Virus record (IMG/VR): IMGVR_UViG_3300020204_000036
Span: 19,771-83,770 of that record
From: a virus
Length of the DNA stretch: 64,000 bases
Direction: 5' to 3' (one strand)
Shown here: positions 10,461-20,437 of the stretch, one piece after another
Layout of the letters: each line of letters starts with the position of its first letter
How positions within the stretch are numbered: position 1 is the stretch's first letter
The notes under the pieces: generated by a model
Databases searched by the model: none
The model's input: the letters and a program-made list of their open reading frames with translations, nothing else
What the model was told of the DNA's origin: nothing
Made by a program: the position numbers and the translations under genes

Positions 10461-11548
10461 TGGAAGCAGAAAAATACTCAATTGTTGTATCTCCCGAAAA
10501 CATTGTATCGGATATTTTTATAAAAACATACAGTGGAGATAGTGGACTTCAAACATTTGGTGTTTATTCAGGTATGTCCTATATTTTAAGTGGTGGAACA
10601 GGTGGGACTTCATTACTTACGGGATTAACAATTCCTATAATGCTAACTCAAACAATGAATGACATTGGTTTTTATAGTGAGTTTGACGGATTATTATTAC
10701 AAAAAGATGTATTAACAAATTTGTTATTTTCTGCAAATACTTTAAGTCCATATGACGTATATTTTTATAATACGTCGGGAGATATTGAAATATCGTTCAT
10801 CAAACTCTCGAATTATTTTGTGGATTGGGGCGACGGTAGTCCCATACAACAAGTTTCAAACCAACAAATAAATCACTTATATCCAACAACTCCTAGTGGA
10901 TATACTATAACTTTTTCAGGTCAAAACACTTTTGGAATGACCGTAATTCAAAAACCTATTTTTGTTCCACTTACTGGCGTAACTATAACAAATTTACAAG
11001 GTAATTTTACTTTTACACCACAAGGTGGTGTGTGGTCAGGAATTCCAATTAGTTATGATTTTATCGCGACAGGTGATTCACAAAACAATGTTGTTTCACA
11101 AATATCAAGTTCATATACAAATGTTCCGTTTCCTGTTTCAGGATTTACAAAATCAAAATTAACTCAAGTAAAAAGATATGGACCTAATCCATACACAATA
11201 GGATACACATTCATAAAAAATGGAGCACCATACGGTCAAATTGATTCAATTACCCCTTCATTTACTTCATACACAATTAATGATATAACATATTACGATT
11301 TTCCAAATGGGCAAACACTTTATTTATTACAAAGTTCAGGATTTACTCAAAATGACTTATTATTTTCTGCCATAACAAAAAATGAATACCTATTAGATTT
11401 TGTTATGGACCCTGAAGTTCAAAGTGATGTTTATATTGAAAGAGGTAAATATACCGCATTTGAACCTTTACAAAGACTGAACGAAGTTGATAATTTAGGT
11501 GACATGATTAGATACGGTTATGGTTATTATAAAATTAATGAAACATAA
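10460..11548 (+). CDS. Tail protein with PKD-like domain
   Basis: 362 residues. At about residues 118-160 it carries a PKD-type Ig-like module: YFVDWGDGSPIQQ followed by a spaced NHLYPT and ITFSGQNTFGM, the characteristic WGDG...H-Y pattern. PKD domains act as spacers and carbohydrate- or protein-binding modules on surface proteins of Bacteroidota and on phage fibres. Its start codon shares a base with the previous stop. Likely a tail or baseplate-decoration protein; the partner is unknown. Confidence 0.62.
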   Translation: MEAEKYSIVVSPENIVSDIFIKTYSGDSGLQTFGVYSGMSYILSGGTGGTSLLTGLTIPIMLTQTMNDIGFYSEFDGLLLQKDVLTNLLFSANTLSPYDVYFYNTSGDIEISFIKLSNYFVDWGDGSPIQQVSNQQINHLYPTTPSGYTITFSGQNTFGMTVIQKPIFVPLTGVTITNLQGNFTFTPQGGVWSGIPISYDFIATGDSQNNVVSQISSSYTNVPFPVSGFTKSKLTQVKRYGPNPYTIGYTFIKNGAPYGQIDSITPSFTSYTINDITYYDFPNGQTLYLLQSSGFTQNDLLFSAITKNEYLLDFVMDPEVQSDVYIERGKYTAFEPLQRLNEVDNLGDMIRYGYGYYKINET

Positions 11549-11562
11549 AAAAAGACATAAAC

Positions 11563-11574
11563 TATTTATAAAAT
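11563..11574 (+). promoter_or_regulatory. Late-type element TATTTATAAAAT
   Basis: Exact copy of the consensus also seen at 25538, ending 6 nt before the ATG at 11581. Confidence 0.58.
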
Positions 11575-11580
11575 AAAAGA

Positions 11581-12489
11581 ATGGCACTTGGCACATATGG
11601 AATAACAAGACCCGCGGATGTTTCTCCGTCAGATGTTGAAATTATCTTACATTACACAACTTCAAGAGACGTAACTGATAATTTTTTATTAAAAAAATTA
11701 AATACTGCAAATATATTAACACCATATTTTCATAATTCTAACACAGGTGGAAATAACAATGTAGAAATTTTAGGCGGATTATATAATCTCAAATTACCCG
11801 CTACTGAATTTAGTAAGTTAGGAATTTATACTTTATTGATTAGGCCTGCCGAAATAAGAACAAAAATAACTGATTGTGGTGTTTTGTCTGCATTACCAAA
11901 CGTTAAAGGGATAATTATTGACATTAATGGTGTTCCTTCACAATATAGAAACAAGTTTGTAACACAAGGACTTGTTGGGTTTAGAGTTGAATATTTAAAT
12001 TCAGACGGGTCAAAAATACCAAATTTTTATAGAATTGTAACATCTTCATTTTACTGTGAACCGGTTGTTACAGAACAAGTAAACACATCACAAAAGGCAA
12101 TCAGATATAGATACGTCGACAACCCAACAGATTTAATTTTTTGTACTCTGTCACCATCATCATCACCATCCAACAAACCAAACGCAATACCTTTCATTGG
12201 TCAACCAAATCAAAATATAATTATTACAAATACTTTTTTTAATCCAATTACAATAGACATACAAATGGCTGAATACGATATTGATACGTTGGCGATTGCT
12301 CTTTACGGAAATCAAACTAAAAGTATTGAAGATGGTATATACACTTTATACGACACGGCGGGTAATATATACAAACAATACAATCTATTTGAAATTAGAG
12401 ATACGTTTAACGAATTACTTTATGAAGTTAGACAAAATAGAAATAACAATATCGATTACAGTAAAAACTTTACTAATATAATTGAGTAA
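11581..12489 (+). CDS. Tail/baseplate protein, unknown family
   Basis: 302-residue protein with no recognised family. It begins with MALGTYGITRPADVSPSDVE and contains mixed alpha/beta sequence, two isolated cysteines and a Ser-rich patch near residue 205 (SPSSSPSNK). It is preceded by a late-type element and its stop overlaps the next start (TAATG). Context suggests a structural protein that works with the downstream P2-I/gp7-like baseplate protein. Confidence 0.6.
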   Translation: MALGTYGITRPADVSPSDVEIILHYTTSRDVTDNFLLKKLNTANILTPYFHNSNTGGNNNVEILGGLYNLKLPATEFSKLGIYTLLIRPAEIRTKITDCGVLSALPNVKGIIIDINGVPSQYRNKFVTQGLVGFRVEYLNSDGSKIPNFYRIVTSSFYCEPVVTEQVNTSQKAIRYRYVDNPTDLIFCTLSPSSSPSNKPNAIPFIGQPNQNIIITNTFFNPITIDIQMAEYDIDTLAIALYGNQTKSIEDGIYTLYDTAGNIYKQYNLFEIRDTFNELLYEVRQNRNNNIDYSKNFTNIIE

Positions 12490-15437
12490 TGGCAAAACAA
12501 ATTTTTAGATATCCGCCAGCACCACCTGTAGGTAATTCAACCGCATTTGATAATATAGTTGGATTTCAATTGGTTACGGGTGGAGGTCTGACTCAAGGTA
12601 ATTTTCAATTTACTACCGCCATATATGAAAAGGTAAATAGAAATTTCGACTTAGGTGTTTTTTCACGACTTTATAATTTAGAAAATTTAAATATTGAAGA
12701 TATTGAACAAACCAAAAAAATAATTCAAAAAAACTTTGCGGTATATCCTAATTTTGATATTTCACAAATAACAAGTTTTACTCTCTATGGTTCGTTACAA
12801 AAAAGGTTGTCAGCATCAATTACAAAAATTATAAGTAATTTTCCAGCGGCATTAGACGTTAGAAATCAAACGCTTTCACTTACATCAGGATATACTGCAG
12901 TAAACATTACTTTCGACCCAATAGAGGATTTAACGACTTTTGATGTTAATGTTCCTTGGATTGTAAACCCATTTGATATTGATTACTCATCAAACGCTAG
13001 AAGAAATTTAGCCGTTAGACCTATCAAAACATCAAATTTTAGGGACCTAACAAATAATTTTGAGTTTTACAGTTTATATTTTTCTAGTGTAACGACAGAA
13101 TACCCGTTGGTTGATTTTATACCATCACAAACACTTACCGCAGGGACGATTACCATGACAGTAGTTGGTAATCCATTTTCAGGTGCAACCGCATCTAAAG
13201 ATAATTTAATTATAAAACCAAACACACAAAAAACCGCTGAGATATTTCAAAATGAATTTGATGAGGTTGAAGATTTTATTTTGAATAGAAATACCCAACC
13301 AAAATATACATCAACATTTCAGTATCCTTATTATGACTCGAACGAAGACTATACTTTAAAAATAGAAAGTGTTACTTGGTTTTTGAATGGTAGTTGGAAC
13401 TTAGATATAGTATCATCTCAGTTTGACACATACTTAGAAAAATTAAGTAGCATTGCTATGTTTTTGGATGATTATAAAACAAATTTAATATCAAGATTTT
13501 TAACTACAGGTTCCCTCAAAGACTTTGACACGCAAGACCAAAGAATGGAAAAAATCTTGCAAATATATGGTAGAAGTTTTGACGAAGTTAAAAAGTTTAT
13601 AGACGCTCTTGCAAATATGAACTCAGTAAACTATGTTGTTGGAAACGATATACCTTCACAACTTTTAGTAAATTTAGCACAAACACTTGGAGTTAATACA
13701 AATATTTCACCAATAAACAATGACCAATTATTAGAAGCGGTATTTAGTTCCCAAACAAACAAAATATATACAGGACAAGCTCAAAATCAAACCCCTTCAG
13801 AATTGAATTATCAATATTATAGAAATGTTATATTAAACTCGGCGTATATGTTTAAATCTAAAGGAACAAGAAATTCTTTAGAATATATAATGAGACTTAT
13901 TGGTGCTCCTGAGGCCATTACAGAATTTAATGAAGTAGTTTATTTAGTTGATTCTAAAATTAATGTCGACCAATTTAAAGAAAATTATGCTAAAATAAGT
14001 GGCGGAACTGTGTATGTTGAAAAACCGGCATTAGACCCAACAAACGTATTTTCAATTCATGGAAAAACATACACAGGTTTTACAACAGATGGAAATGTTG
14101 AAACGGTATCAACCACTTTTAATGATTATGGTATATCAAACGATGGCTACCCAAAATCGCCAAGGCAAACTGATGATTTCTTTTTTCAAAAAGGTTCAGG
14201 ATGGTTTGAGTCAAGCCCAAAACATAGGGCACCTCAAGTTGTTGATTTAGAAAACTCACAGTTAAATCAAAACGTACCAAGTGTTGTTACACAATTACAA
14301 CCACCATCTTTTGGTCAAGAATATTTAGATAGGTTCACAAAATTTCCTTTTTTAACTGAAGGATACACAATAACAAAAATATTTGACAATCAAAAGTCTT
14401 GGTCTGTTGATGACATTGGAAATAGAAAAAATAATTCCAACTTCAATGGTGTTGATTACACAATTACAAGTGATAAGCAAATTATAAATTCCAAAAACAT
14501 TGAATTGAATATCAATATGGGTCAAGGTTTGGTTTACGATGTTTGGGATATGTGTGTAAAATACGATTACCCAATACCAAATTCAGGATTAACTTCACCT
14601 TACCCATATCCTGGAGCCATTGATTGGACTTTTGTAAATCCAAAACCAAAAGAAAAAACCTTTTTTGAATTTGCTCAATCATTTTTTATGAACATGATTA
14701 ATGTTCGGAACAGACAAACAATATTTGACGGTAAGACAGGAGGATACCCAACTTTACAATCGGTATATTGGAAATATCTTCAGTCCCAACAAACCGTAGG
14801 CATTCCATCTAATCAATTTACATATCAAAAAATGATTGATTATACTTTGGGTATTGGTGATTATTGGCAAAGGTTATTGGAGCAATTAGTTCCAGCAACA
14901 ACACTTTGGCTTACGGGTCAAAAAATGGAAAACTCAATATTCCATAGGCAAAAATTTGTTTGGAGAAGACAAAGAGGTTGTCAATTTATTCAAGTAGAAT
15001 GTGTTCCTTGTACGTTCGATGGGCAGTTATTTGGGTATGATTGTATTGACCAAACTCTCTCTTGTGGTTTGAATATACAAAGTCCACAAACTTACTTGAC
15101 TCAAGTTTTAAATTCGGTAATTGCTCAAAGTGGTTATACACAATCAGACTGTGATTTAACAAGTATTGTTTCAGACTGGTTTATAGACTGTAGATTGGAT
15201 AATACCATATTGGTCCAAGAGCAATTTTATACGGGTTATGGATATTACGACACACCAACATTTGTTCAAATATCCGATGCTATTAATAATGAATTGGTTG
15301 GTTTATATAATCATGGTTTAAATTATTATTTTGCTGGTAAAACTTTGGTTATTAGTAATTCCACTTGTTATGATGACTTCACAAATAAAAAACTATACCT
15401 AAATATAGGAATAAACCTTAGCATAAATTGTAATTAA
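12489..15437 (+). CDS. Large baseplate protein with P2 gpI / gp7-like region
   Basis: 982 residues. The central part (about 310-510) includes LISRFLTTGSLKDFDTQDQR, an IYGRSFDEVKKFIDAL helix, and YRNVILNSAYMFKSKGTRNS followed by EYIMRLIGAPEA. The KGTxxxLxxxxxxxGAP pattern is typical of the P2 tail protein I family found at the centre of baseplate wedges. The C-terminal quarter is Cys-rich (for example VECVPCTFDG and YDCIDQTLSC). Length matches T4 gp7 (about 1030 residues), so this is probably the large wedge scaffold. Family assignment is moderate; virion role is firm by context. Confidence 0.68.
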   Translation: MAKQIFRYPPAPPVGNSTAFDNIVGFQLVTGGGLTQGNFQFTTAIYEKVNRNFDLGVFSRLYNLENLNIEDIEQTKKIIQKNFAVYPNFDISQITSFTLYGSLQKRLSASITKIISNFPAALDVRNQTLSLTSGYTAVNITFDPIEDLTTFDVNVPWIVNPFDIDYSSNARRNLAVRPIKTSNFRDLTNNFEFYSLYFSSVTTEYPLVDFIPSQTLTAGTITMTVVGNPFSGATASKDNLIIKPNTQKTAEIFQNEFDEVEDFILNRNTQPKYTSTFQYPYYDSNEDYTLKIESVTWFLNGSWNLDIVSSQFDTYLEKLSSIAMFLDDYKTNLISRFLTTGSLKDFDTQDQRMEKILQIYGRSFDEVKKFIDALANMNSVNYVVGNDIPSQLLVNLAQTLGVNTNISPINNDQLLEAVFSSQTNKIYTGQAQNQTPSELNYQYYRNVILNSAYMFKSKGTRNSLEYIMRLIGAPEAITEFNEVVYLVDSKINVDQFKENYAKISGGTVYVEKPALDPTNVFSIHGKTYTGFTTDGNVETVSTTFNDYGISNDGYPKSPRQTDDFFFQKGSGWFESSPKHRAPQVVDLENSQLNQNVPSVVTQLQPPSFGQEYLDRFTKFPFLTEGYTITKIFDNQKSWSVDDIGNRKNNSNFNGVDYTITSDKQIINSKNIELNINMGQGLVYDVWDMCVKYDYPIPNSGLTSPYPYPGAIDWTFVNPKPKEKTFFEFAQSFFMNMINVRNRQTIFDGKTGGYPTLQSVYWKYLQSQQTVGIPSNQFTYQKMIDYTLGIGDYWQRLLEQLVPATTLWLTGQKMENSIFHRQKFVWRRQRGCQFIQVECVPCTFDGQLFGYDCIDQTLSCGLNIQSPQTYLTQVLNSVIAQSGYTQSDCDLTSIVSDWFIDCRLDNTILVQEQFYTGYGYYDTPTFVQISDAINNELVGLYNHGLNYYFAGKTLVISNSTCYDDFTNKKLYLNIGINLSINCN

Positions 15438-17743
15438 TGGCTTGTTATACAGGATTAACAGACGGTGTTTATTCTTACGTTGATTGTTGTGGCGTCACAA
15501 GAACAGGGGCGTCTTTAGGTGAAAGTATTTGTTTGGACGGAGCTTTTTCTGGTTCGTCTTTTGGTATATATATTGACGAAACAAGTTCATGTAGTCCTAC
15601 TTGTGAAGAACAACCTTTAGGAATATCATTTTCCGTAACAGGTGTTTGTTCAGACCCAATAGGGTCAGTAACTTTTTCACCTTTTGGTGGTATACCACCA
15701 TATACTATCGATAATGTAATACCTGGTGGTATAAGTGCTCAAACTTCGTCATCACCAATAACATTCACAGGTCTAACTGCTGACACTTATGTTTTTAGAT
15801 TAAACGACTCTTTGGGTTATGAAAATAATGAATTATACATAAATGTTATAATAACAGGTTGTTTTTATACCGATATTATAGAAGTCACAGGAACAAACTG
15901 TGGTGAAAATAACGGAACTTTAACTGTAAGTGCAGATTCACAATCATCGCCTTATACTTTGTTTTTGAAAAATAGTGGCACGACATTACAATCGCAAACA
16001 ACAACTATTTTTCCATATACTTTTACAAATCTTTCTGCGGATACCTATTTTGTTCAAGTTGTTGATTACGGATTATCCACAGCCACAACAGCAAATGCAA
16101 TTATTTCGGGAAGTAGTTCTTTAGATTTTGGTTTTTGGAAAGTAAATACATCAACTTGTGTTATTAACCAAGGTAAATTATCGGTAACTGGAGTCACAGG
16201 AACACCACCATATACATATCTTTGGAGTAATGGAGAAACAGGACAAACAATAACAGGACTTACTTTAGGTGAATATAGTTGCACAGTAACGGATGCGAAT
16301 GGTTGTGTGACAACAAAAAGTGAAACTATAGGTCAGGCCGACCCATTAGGTGTTGGGATTGTAACTTCAGAAAATCCTACATGTTTTTCATCAAATGGCA
16401 GTATAACTTTTACAATCACGGGAGGTAGTGTTCCATATTATTATTCGGCTAGCACTTCACAAGTTGGATACACATTAAGCAATACTTTAACACTTTCAGG
16501 TTTATCAAGTGGAAATTACAATTTAGAAATAACTGACGGTAATTTTTGTAAAGAAACAATAAGTGCTTTCATAAATGCTACAAATTCATTTTTTGTTGTT
16601 GATACGCAAGTTATTAATTCAAACTGTAGTCAACAACTAGGCTCAGTTTCGATTTCACTTCAAGGCTCTAATAACTTTTATACATATATTCTATCAGGAC
16701 AAACTAATGGTTTATACTACACTAATACAACACAAAGTTTAACAAGTTCATTTTCAGGATTAACAAATGACACTTATGATTTGACAATATCGGCAACAGG
16801 AACCAATTGTGCATATACAACTTCATTTATTGTATCTTCAACCGATAAGTTCAGTATAACAACATCAACAACTGGCTCGACTTGTTCTCAAAATGACGGA
16901 ATTTTATACATCGAGGTAAGTAGCGGATATACTTTACCGTTAGATTATATATTAAGTGATGGTCAGTCGGTAATTGATACATCCGCAACGGCATACACCT
17001 TCAATAATTTGGTTGCGGGTAGTTATTCAATAATAATAGTTGATGGCGACGGTTGTCAAATTGAAGAAAGAGTTACCATATCAACAGGAGGTAGTTTATT
17101 GTCTGCAATTTCAACAACACAATGTTATAACGGTCAAAACGGAACTGCTGAAATTTTGATTTATGCGGGAGAACCAACATTTACTTATGATTGGTCAAAT
17201 AATGTACCATCAGGACAAACTGGCTCTACAATATCAGGATTAACCGCCGGAACTTATTCAGTGGAAGTTTTAGATAGTAGCGGGTGTTCACAAATACATG
17301 ATTTTACAATAACTTGCTTTGGAAATAATGTTTCCACTTATTCACTTGTAACTCTTTGTGAAAATACTTTTACGACAACAGTGGGGGATAAACGAGGGTT
17401 TTTAGAAATGTTAAATGAAGGGTATATCGATGTAACAAGTGGATATACAGGTTGTAGTTTGAATACTGCTGAATTCATACTTGAGTTAGATATAAATGGT
17501 TCAGGATACACCCAAACATTTTATACTGCGACAACACTAAATGATGTCCCACAAGATATACTATGGCAATCAACAATAGAAAGTGTTTTAAGTGGTATCA
17601 CAGACATTAGTCTTTATACTATTAGTTTAACTGATAATACAATCCACATTGAGTCAAATTGTGAAGGAGATTATGACCCATTATCTGACGCCAATTTTAC
17701 TTTGGAATTAACAATCGAATACGATGTAACTTGTTTTACTTAG
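15437..17743 (+). CDS. Tail adhesin with about seven SprB-like repeats
   Basis: 768 residues, largely built from tandem units of about 75-90 residues that fit the SprB repeat known from Bacteroidota gliding adhesins. Each has a Cys near its start, a GxPPYxYxWSNG-like strand and a GxYxxxVxDxxGC close. The clearest is at about residues 230-298 (TPPYTYLWSNGETGQ then YSCTVTDANGC); six more degenerate units flank it. No signal peptide is present, as expected for a virion protein. The N-terminal CxxxxDGVYSYVDCC region differs from the repeats and may attach the fibre. It lies at the start of the host-recognition block, so a receptor-binding or fibre-shaft role is likely. Confidence 0.75.
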   Translation: MACYTGLTDGVYSYVDCCGVTRTGASLGESICLDGAFSGSSFGIYIDETSSCSPTCEEQPLGISFSVTGVCSDPIGSVTFSPFGGIPPYTIDNVIPGGISAQTSSSPITFTGLTADTYVFRLNDSLGYENNELYINVIITGCFYTDIIEVTGTNCGENNGTLTVSADSQSSPYTLFLKNSGTTLQSQTTTIFPYTFTNLSADTYFVQVVDYGLSTATTANAIISGSSSLDFGFWKVNTSTCVINQGKLSVTGVTGTPPYTYLWSNGETGQTITGLTLGEYSCTVTDANGCVTTKSETIGQADPLGVGIVTSENPTCFSSNGSITFTITGGSVPYYYSASTSQVGYTLSNTLTLSGLSSGNYNLEITDGNFCKETISAFINATNSFFVVDTQVINSNCSQQLGSVSISLQGSNNFYTYILSGQTNGLYYTNTTQSLTSSFSGLTNDTYDLTISATGTNCAYTTSFIVSSTDKFSITTSTTGSTCSQNDGILYIEVSSGYTLPLDYILSDGQSVIDTSATAYTFNNLVAGSYSIIIVDGDGCQIEERVTISTGGSLLSAISTTQCYNGQNGTAEILIYAGEPTFTYDWSNNVPSGQTGSTISGLTAGTYSVEVLDSSGCSQIHDFTITCFGNNVSTYSLVTLCENTFTTTVGDKRGFLEMLNEGYIDVTSGYTGCSLNTAEFILELDINGSGYTQTFYTATTLNDVPQDILWQSTIESVLSGITDISLYTISLTDNTIHIESNCEGDYDPLSDANFTLELTIEYDVTCFT

Positions 17744-17953
17744 ATGCCATACTCAATCGACATAACAAGTTTAACAGGAGGAACTACTCCAATTGATTAT
17801 TATGTTTGTGACCAAAACGGTAACAACTGCTCACTTCTTGGGACATCATTAGGTGTTTATGTTTTGAGCGCATATTACAGTAGTGCAAGTTCATTAATAA
17901 TAAGGGCTATTGACAATAATGGTTGTGAAACATTTCATGAAGTAAATTGTTAA
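17744..17953 (+). CDS. Stand-alone SprB-like mini-protein
   Basis: 69 residues starting immediately after the previous stop. It resembles one isolated repeat: TSLTGGTTPIDYYVCDQNGN and, near the C-terminus, RAIDNNGCETF. It belongs to a local paralogous family with the products of 17957-18181 and 22047-22337, which share the pattern ITxGTSPYDVxxCD...VIDxNGC. No signal peptide. Possibly a small decoration or cap subunit of the adhesin; its function is unknown. Confidence 0.7.
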   Translation: MPYSIDITSLTGGTTPIDYYVCDQNGNNCSLLGTSLGVYVLSAYYSSASSLIIRAIDNNGCETFHEVNC

Positions 17954-17956
17954 ATT

Positions 17957-18181
17957 ATGATAATAGAAATAACAGGAGTCACAAGCGGAACAAGTCCTTA
18001 TGATGTATATATATGTGACCCAACAAATGTATCTTGTTTTTATGTATCGGGAGTAACATCTATTCCACCAAATGTTGTAATTGATTCATCAATTTTTTTT
18101 CCAAATGAGGATATTGTTTATATAAAAGTCATAACTGCAGATGGATGTCTAGAAGAAATTCAAATAGACTGTAGTAGTTAA
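17957..18181 (+). CDS. Stand-alone SprB-like mini-protein
   Basis: 74 residues, three bases after the preceding gene. It contains GVTSGTSPYDVYICDPTN and ends VKVITADGCLEEIQIDC. Clear paralogue of its upstream neighbour and of the 96-residue protein at 22047. The last gene before a terminator, so it closes the first adhesin transcript. Confidence 0.7.
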   Translation: MIIEITGVTSGTSPYDVYICDPTNVSCFYVSGVTSIPPNVVIDSSIFFPNEDIVYIKVITADGCLEEIQIDCSS

Positions 18182-18286
18182 CTACTACAAGAAAATGGAT
18201 TTATAATCAAAATAACTTGATAACTTTATAAAATACCAAGCGGCCTCATGAAATGTGTCCGCAATTCTATCTTTAATTGTAACAAT

Positions 18287-18324
18287 AAATAAAGTGAGTT
18301 AATATGTACTTTATTTAGTTTTTT
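18287..18324 (+). terminator. Intrinsic terminator before glycosyltransferase genes
   Basis: A 9-bp A/T-rich stem (18287-18295 with 18308-18316) is followed by a run of T residues. The surrounding intergenic stretch, 18182-18356, holds no gene that I can see. Confidence 0.6.
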
Positions 18325-18356
18325 TATTTTTTACTTTTTTACAAAAGTTGTTATTT

Positions 18357-19598
18357 ATGAAAATATTTGTTCAAATTGCGTCATACCGCGACCCCGAACT
18401 ATTACCAACAATTAGAGATTGTATCAATAAAGCAAAACATCCTCAAAATCTAACATTTGGCATATGTTGGCAAAGAGATGAAAATGAATCATTAGAAGAA
18501 TTTCAAAACGACGAAAGGTTCACAATTTTGGACTATCATTGGACTAAAAGTAAAGGTTTATGTTGGGCCAGAAGTCTCATTCAAAAACTATGGAAAGGTG
18601 AAGAGTACACAATGCAATTAGACTCACATCATCGGTTTTTACAAGATTGGGATGTGGAATTAATTGAAATGATGAAATTAACTGGTGTTGAAAAGCCAAT
18701 AATCACTACTTATGCAGGAATGTATGACCCAAAAACTAATACGTTATTAAATGAAGAGCCATATAAATGCACGGCAAGAAAGTTTTCAGAATACGGCACA
18801 ATTTTCTTTTATCCTGAACAAATACCAAATTGGCAAAAATTAGAAAAACCAATACCGGCAAGATTTGTAAGTGGTCATTTCTTTTTTACATTAGGAAAAC
18901 ATTGTGAAGAATACAAGTACGACCCAAATATATATTTCGCGGGAGATGAAATAAGTTTATCAATTAGGTCTTATACGTTAGGTTATGATTTATTCCACCC
19001 TCATAAGACAGTTGTTTGGCATGAATATACAAGAATAGGTAGAATTAAACATTGGGATGATTTTAATGAAGAAAATGTAAAAAAAGGATTAATTGAAAAA
19101 GAATGGCATGTAATTAATTCAGAAGGGTTGGTTAGATTAAGACATATGTTACAAGAAGAAGATAATAATATTGATTTAGGGGAATTTGGTTTAGGTGATG
19201 TAAGGTCGCATAGGGATTATGAGTTATATGCTGGTATTGATTTTAAAAAAAGAAGATTACACCCCAAAACATTAAAAGGAACCGACCCACCAATAAACGA
19301 CGACTCAAATTGGTTTGAAACTAAACTAAATAAATTCACATACAATATAGTTGTACCAAGAATTGAGGCGCCAGTTGATGATTATGATTTTTGGGCCGTT
19401 TCATTTTTAGATGAATTCGGTGGGGAAATATTTAGACAAGATGCCGATGAAGAAGAATTAAAGACTTGTTACGCAGTTAAAGGTGATTACGTTCAAATTA
19501 AAAGAACTTTTATGGTTGATGATTCTGCAAAATCTTGGTCGATATGGTTACACCATAAAGAAAACGGTTGGGTTAAACAAATAACAGGAGAAATATGA
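18357..19598 (+). CDS. GlcNAc-family glycosyltransferase
   Basis: 413 residues. The N-terminus FVQIASYRDPELLPTIRDC followed by NLTFGICWQRDEN and a YTMQLDSHHRF motif (a D-x-[D/H]-type metal-binding triad) matches the GlcNAc transferase family (PF11397) of GT-A-fold enzymes, whose best-known member modifies hydroxyproline on Skp1. The ATG at 18357 is preferred to an upstream TTG because it starts the conserved strand. A TATTTATG element overlaps this ATG. The gene overlaps the second glycosyltransferase and lies inside the adhesin block, next to a Thr-Pro-repeat fibre. Substrate is unknown; tail-fibre glycosylation is my inference. Confidence 0.78.
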   Translation: MKIFVQIASYRDPELLPTIRDCINKAKHPQNLTFGICWQRDENESLEEFQNDERFTILDYHWTKSKGLCWARSLIQKLWKGEEYTMQLDSHHRFLQDWDVELIEMMKLTGVEKPIITTYAGMYDPKTNTLLNEEPYKCTARKFSEYGTIFFYPEQIPNWQKLEKPIPARFVSGHFFFTLGKHCEEYKYDPNIYFAGDEISLSIRSYTLGYDLFHPHKTVVWHEYTRIGRIKHWDDFNEENVKKGLIEKEWHVINSEGLVRLRHMLQEEDNNIDLGEFGLGDVRSHRDYELYAGIDFKKRRLHPKTLKGTDPPINDDSNWFETKLNKFTYNIVVPRIEAPVDDYDFWAVSFLDEFGGEIFRQDADEEELKTCYAVKGDYVQIKRTFMVDDSAKSWSIWLHHKENGWVKQITGEI

Positions 19599-20392
19599 AA
19601 ATAGGTGCATTTTATCAATCGGGGCATAAACTTGTTGCTTGTTATAAAGCACTAGAACAATTAAGAAATATTTATCCAAAAATTCCAATCGTATTATATG
19701 AAGATGGTTCTGAAATATTGGAACCTGTTGCAAAAAAATTTAATTGTGATTATAATTGGATTGAACAACAAGGATTTAATTATCCTCACTCTGGTAGGGT
19801 ATTTTCAAGTGAAAACGGACCTTTAGATTGGTTAAAAAGAATTTATGACGCTTGTATAACAACATTAAAAGATGTGGATTGGGTTATACATTATGAAGAT
19901 GATGTTTGGTGTAAACGTGAAATAACAAAACCACCAACATTCGATATTGCAGGAGCAAATGGACCTATGTACACACCTGAACTTTACAAGTATTTAAAAA
20001 ATAAATTCAATATAACAGACGAATCACGACATTATTGGAGTGAGATTGGTTCATTAGAAGGTTATGGTGCTTGTGGGGGTGCAATATTCAATCGTAAAAA
20101 ATTTATCGAAATATATCACAGATTGAACGAAGTCCCGTGGGGTGAAATATATCACTTAGATACAAGACCAATTGAGTGGTGTGATGCAACACTTTCATTT
20201 CTTTTTCAATTTTTCGGTTACACAAGCGGTGTTTGGGATGATTGGGCAGAATACGATTCAAAAAATCAAGGAGATTGGTGGGATAAAAGTGGTTGGTCAA
20301 TACCTATGGAAAAACAACCTGATGTTGCTTTTATTCATGCGTATAAACACTTTTATAACTATCTCCCTGAAGAAATAAACCTTGAGTTGTAA
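19595..20392 (+). CDS. GT-A-like glycosyltransferase
   Basis: 265 residues starting within the stop of the preceding gene (ATGA overlap). It has a Rossmann-type beginning (KIGAFYQSGHKLVACYKAL), a metal-binding EDDV at about residue 106 in WVIHYEDDVWC, and an aromatic/acidic WGEIYHLDTRPIEWCDA segment typical of acceptor loops. I cannot place it in a numbered GT family. Co-transcription with the GlcNAc-type enzyme suggests the two act in sequence on the same acceptor. Confidence 0.65.
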   Translation: MKIGAFYQSGHKLVACYKALEQLRNIYPKIPIVLYEDGSEILEPVAKKFNCDYNWIEQQGFNYPHSGRVFSSENGPLDWLKRIYDACITTLKDVDWVIHYEDDVWCKREITKPPTFDIAGANGPMYTPELYKYLKNKFNITDESRHYWSEIGSLEGYGACGGAIFNRKKFIEIYHRLNEVPWGEIYHLDTRPIEWCDATLSFLFQFFGYTSGVWDDWAEYDSKNQGDWWDKSGWSIPMEKQPDVAFIHAYKHFYNYLPEEINLEL

Positions 20393-20410
20393 ATAAAATA
20401 AACATAAGCT

Positions 20411-20426
20411 TATTTATATTATAAAG
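20411..20426 (+). promoter_or_regulatory. Late-type element TATTTATATTATAAAG
   Basis: Element in the short gap after the glycosyltransferase genes, 11 nt before the ATG of the Thr-Pro-repeat fibre gene. It overlaps a palindromic ATAAGCTTAT. Confidence 0.5.
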
Positions 20427-20437
20427 TTAATTTTTCT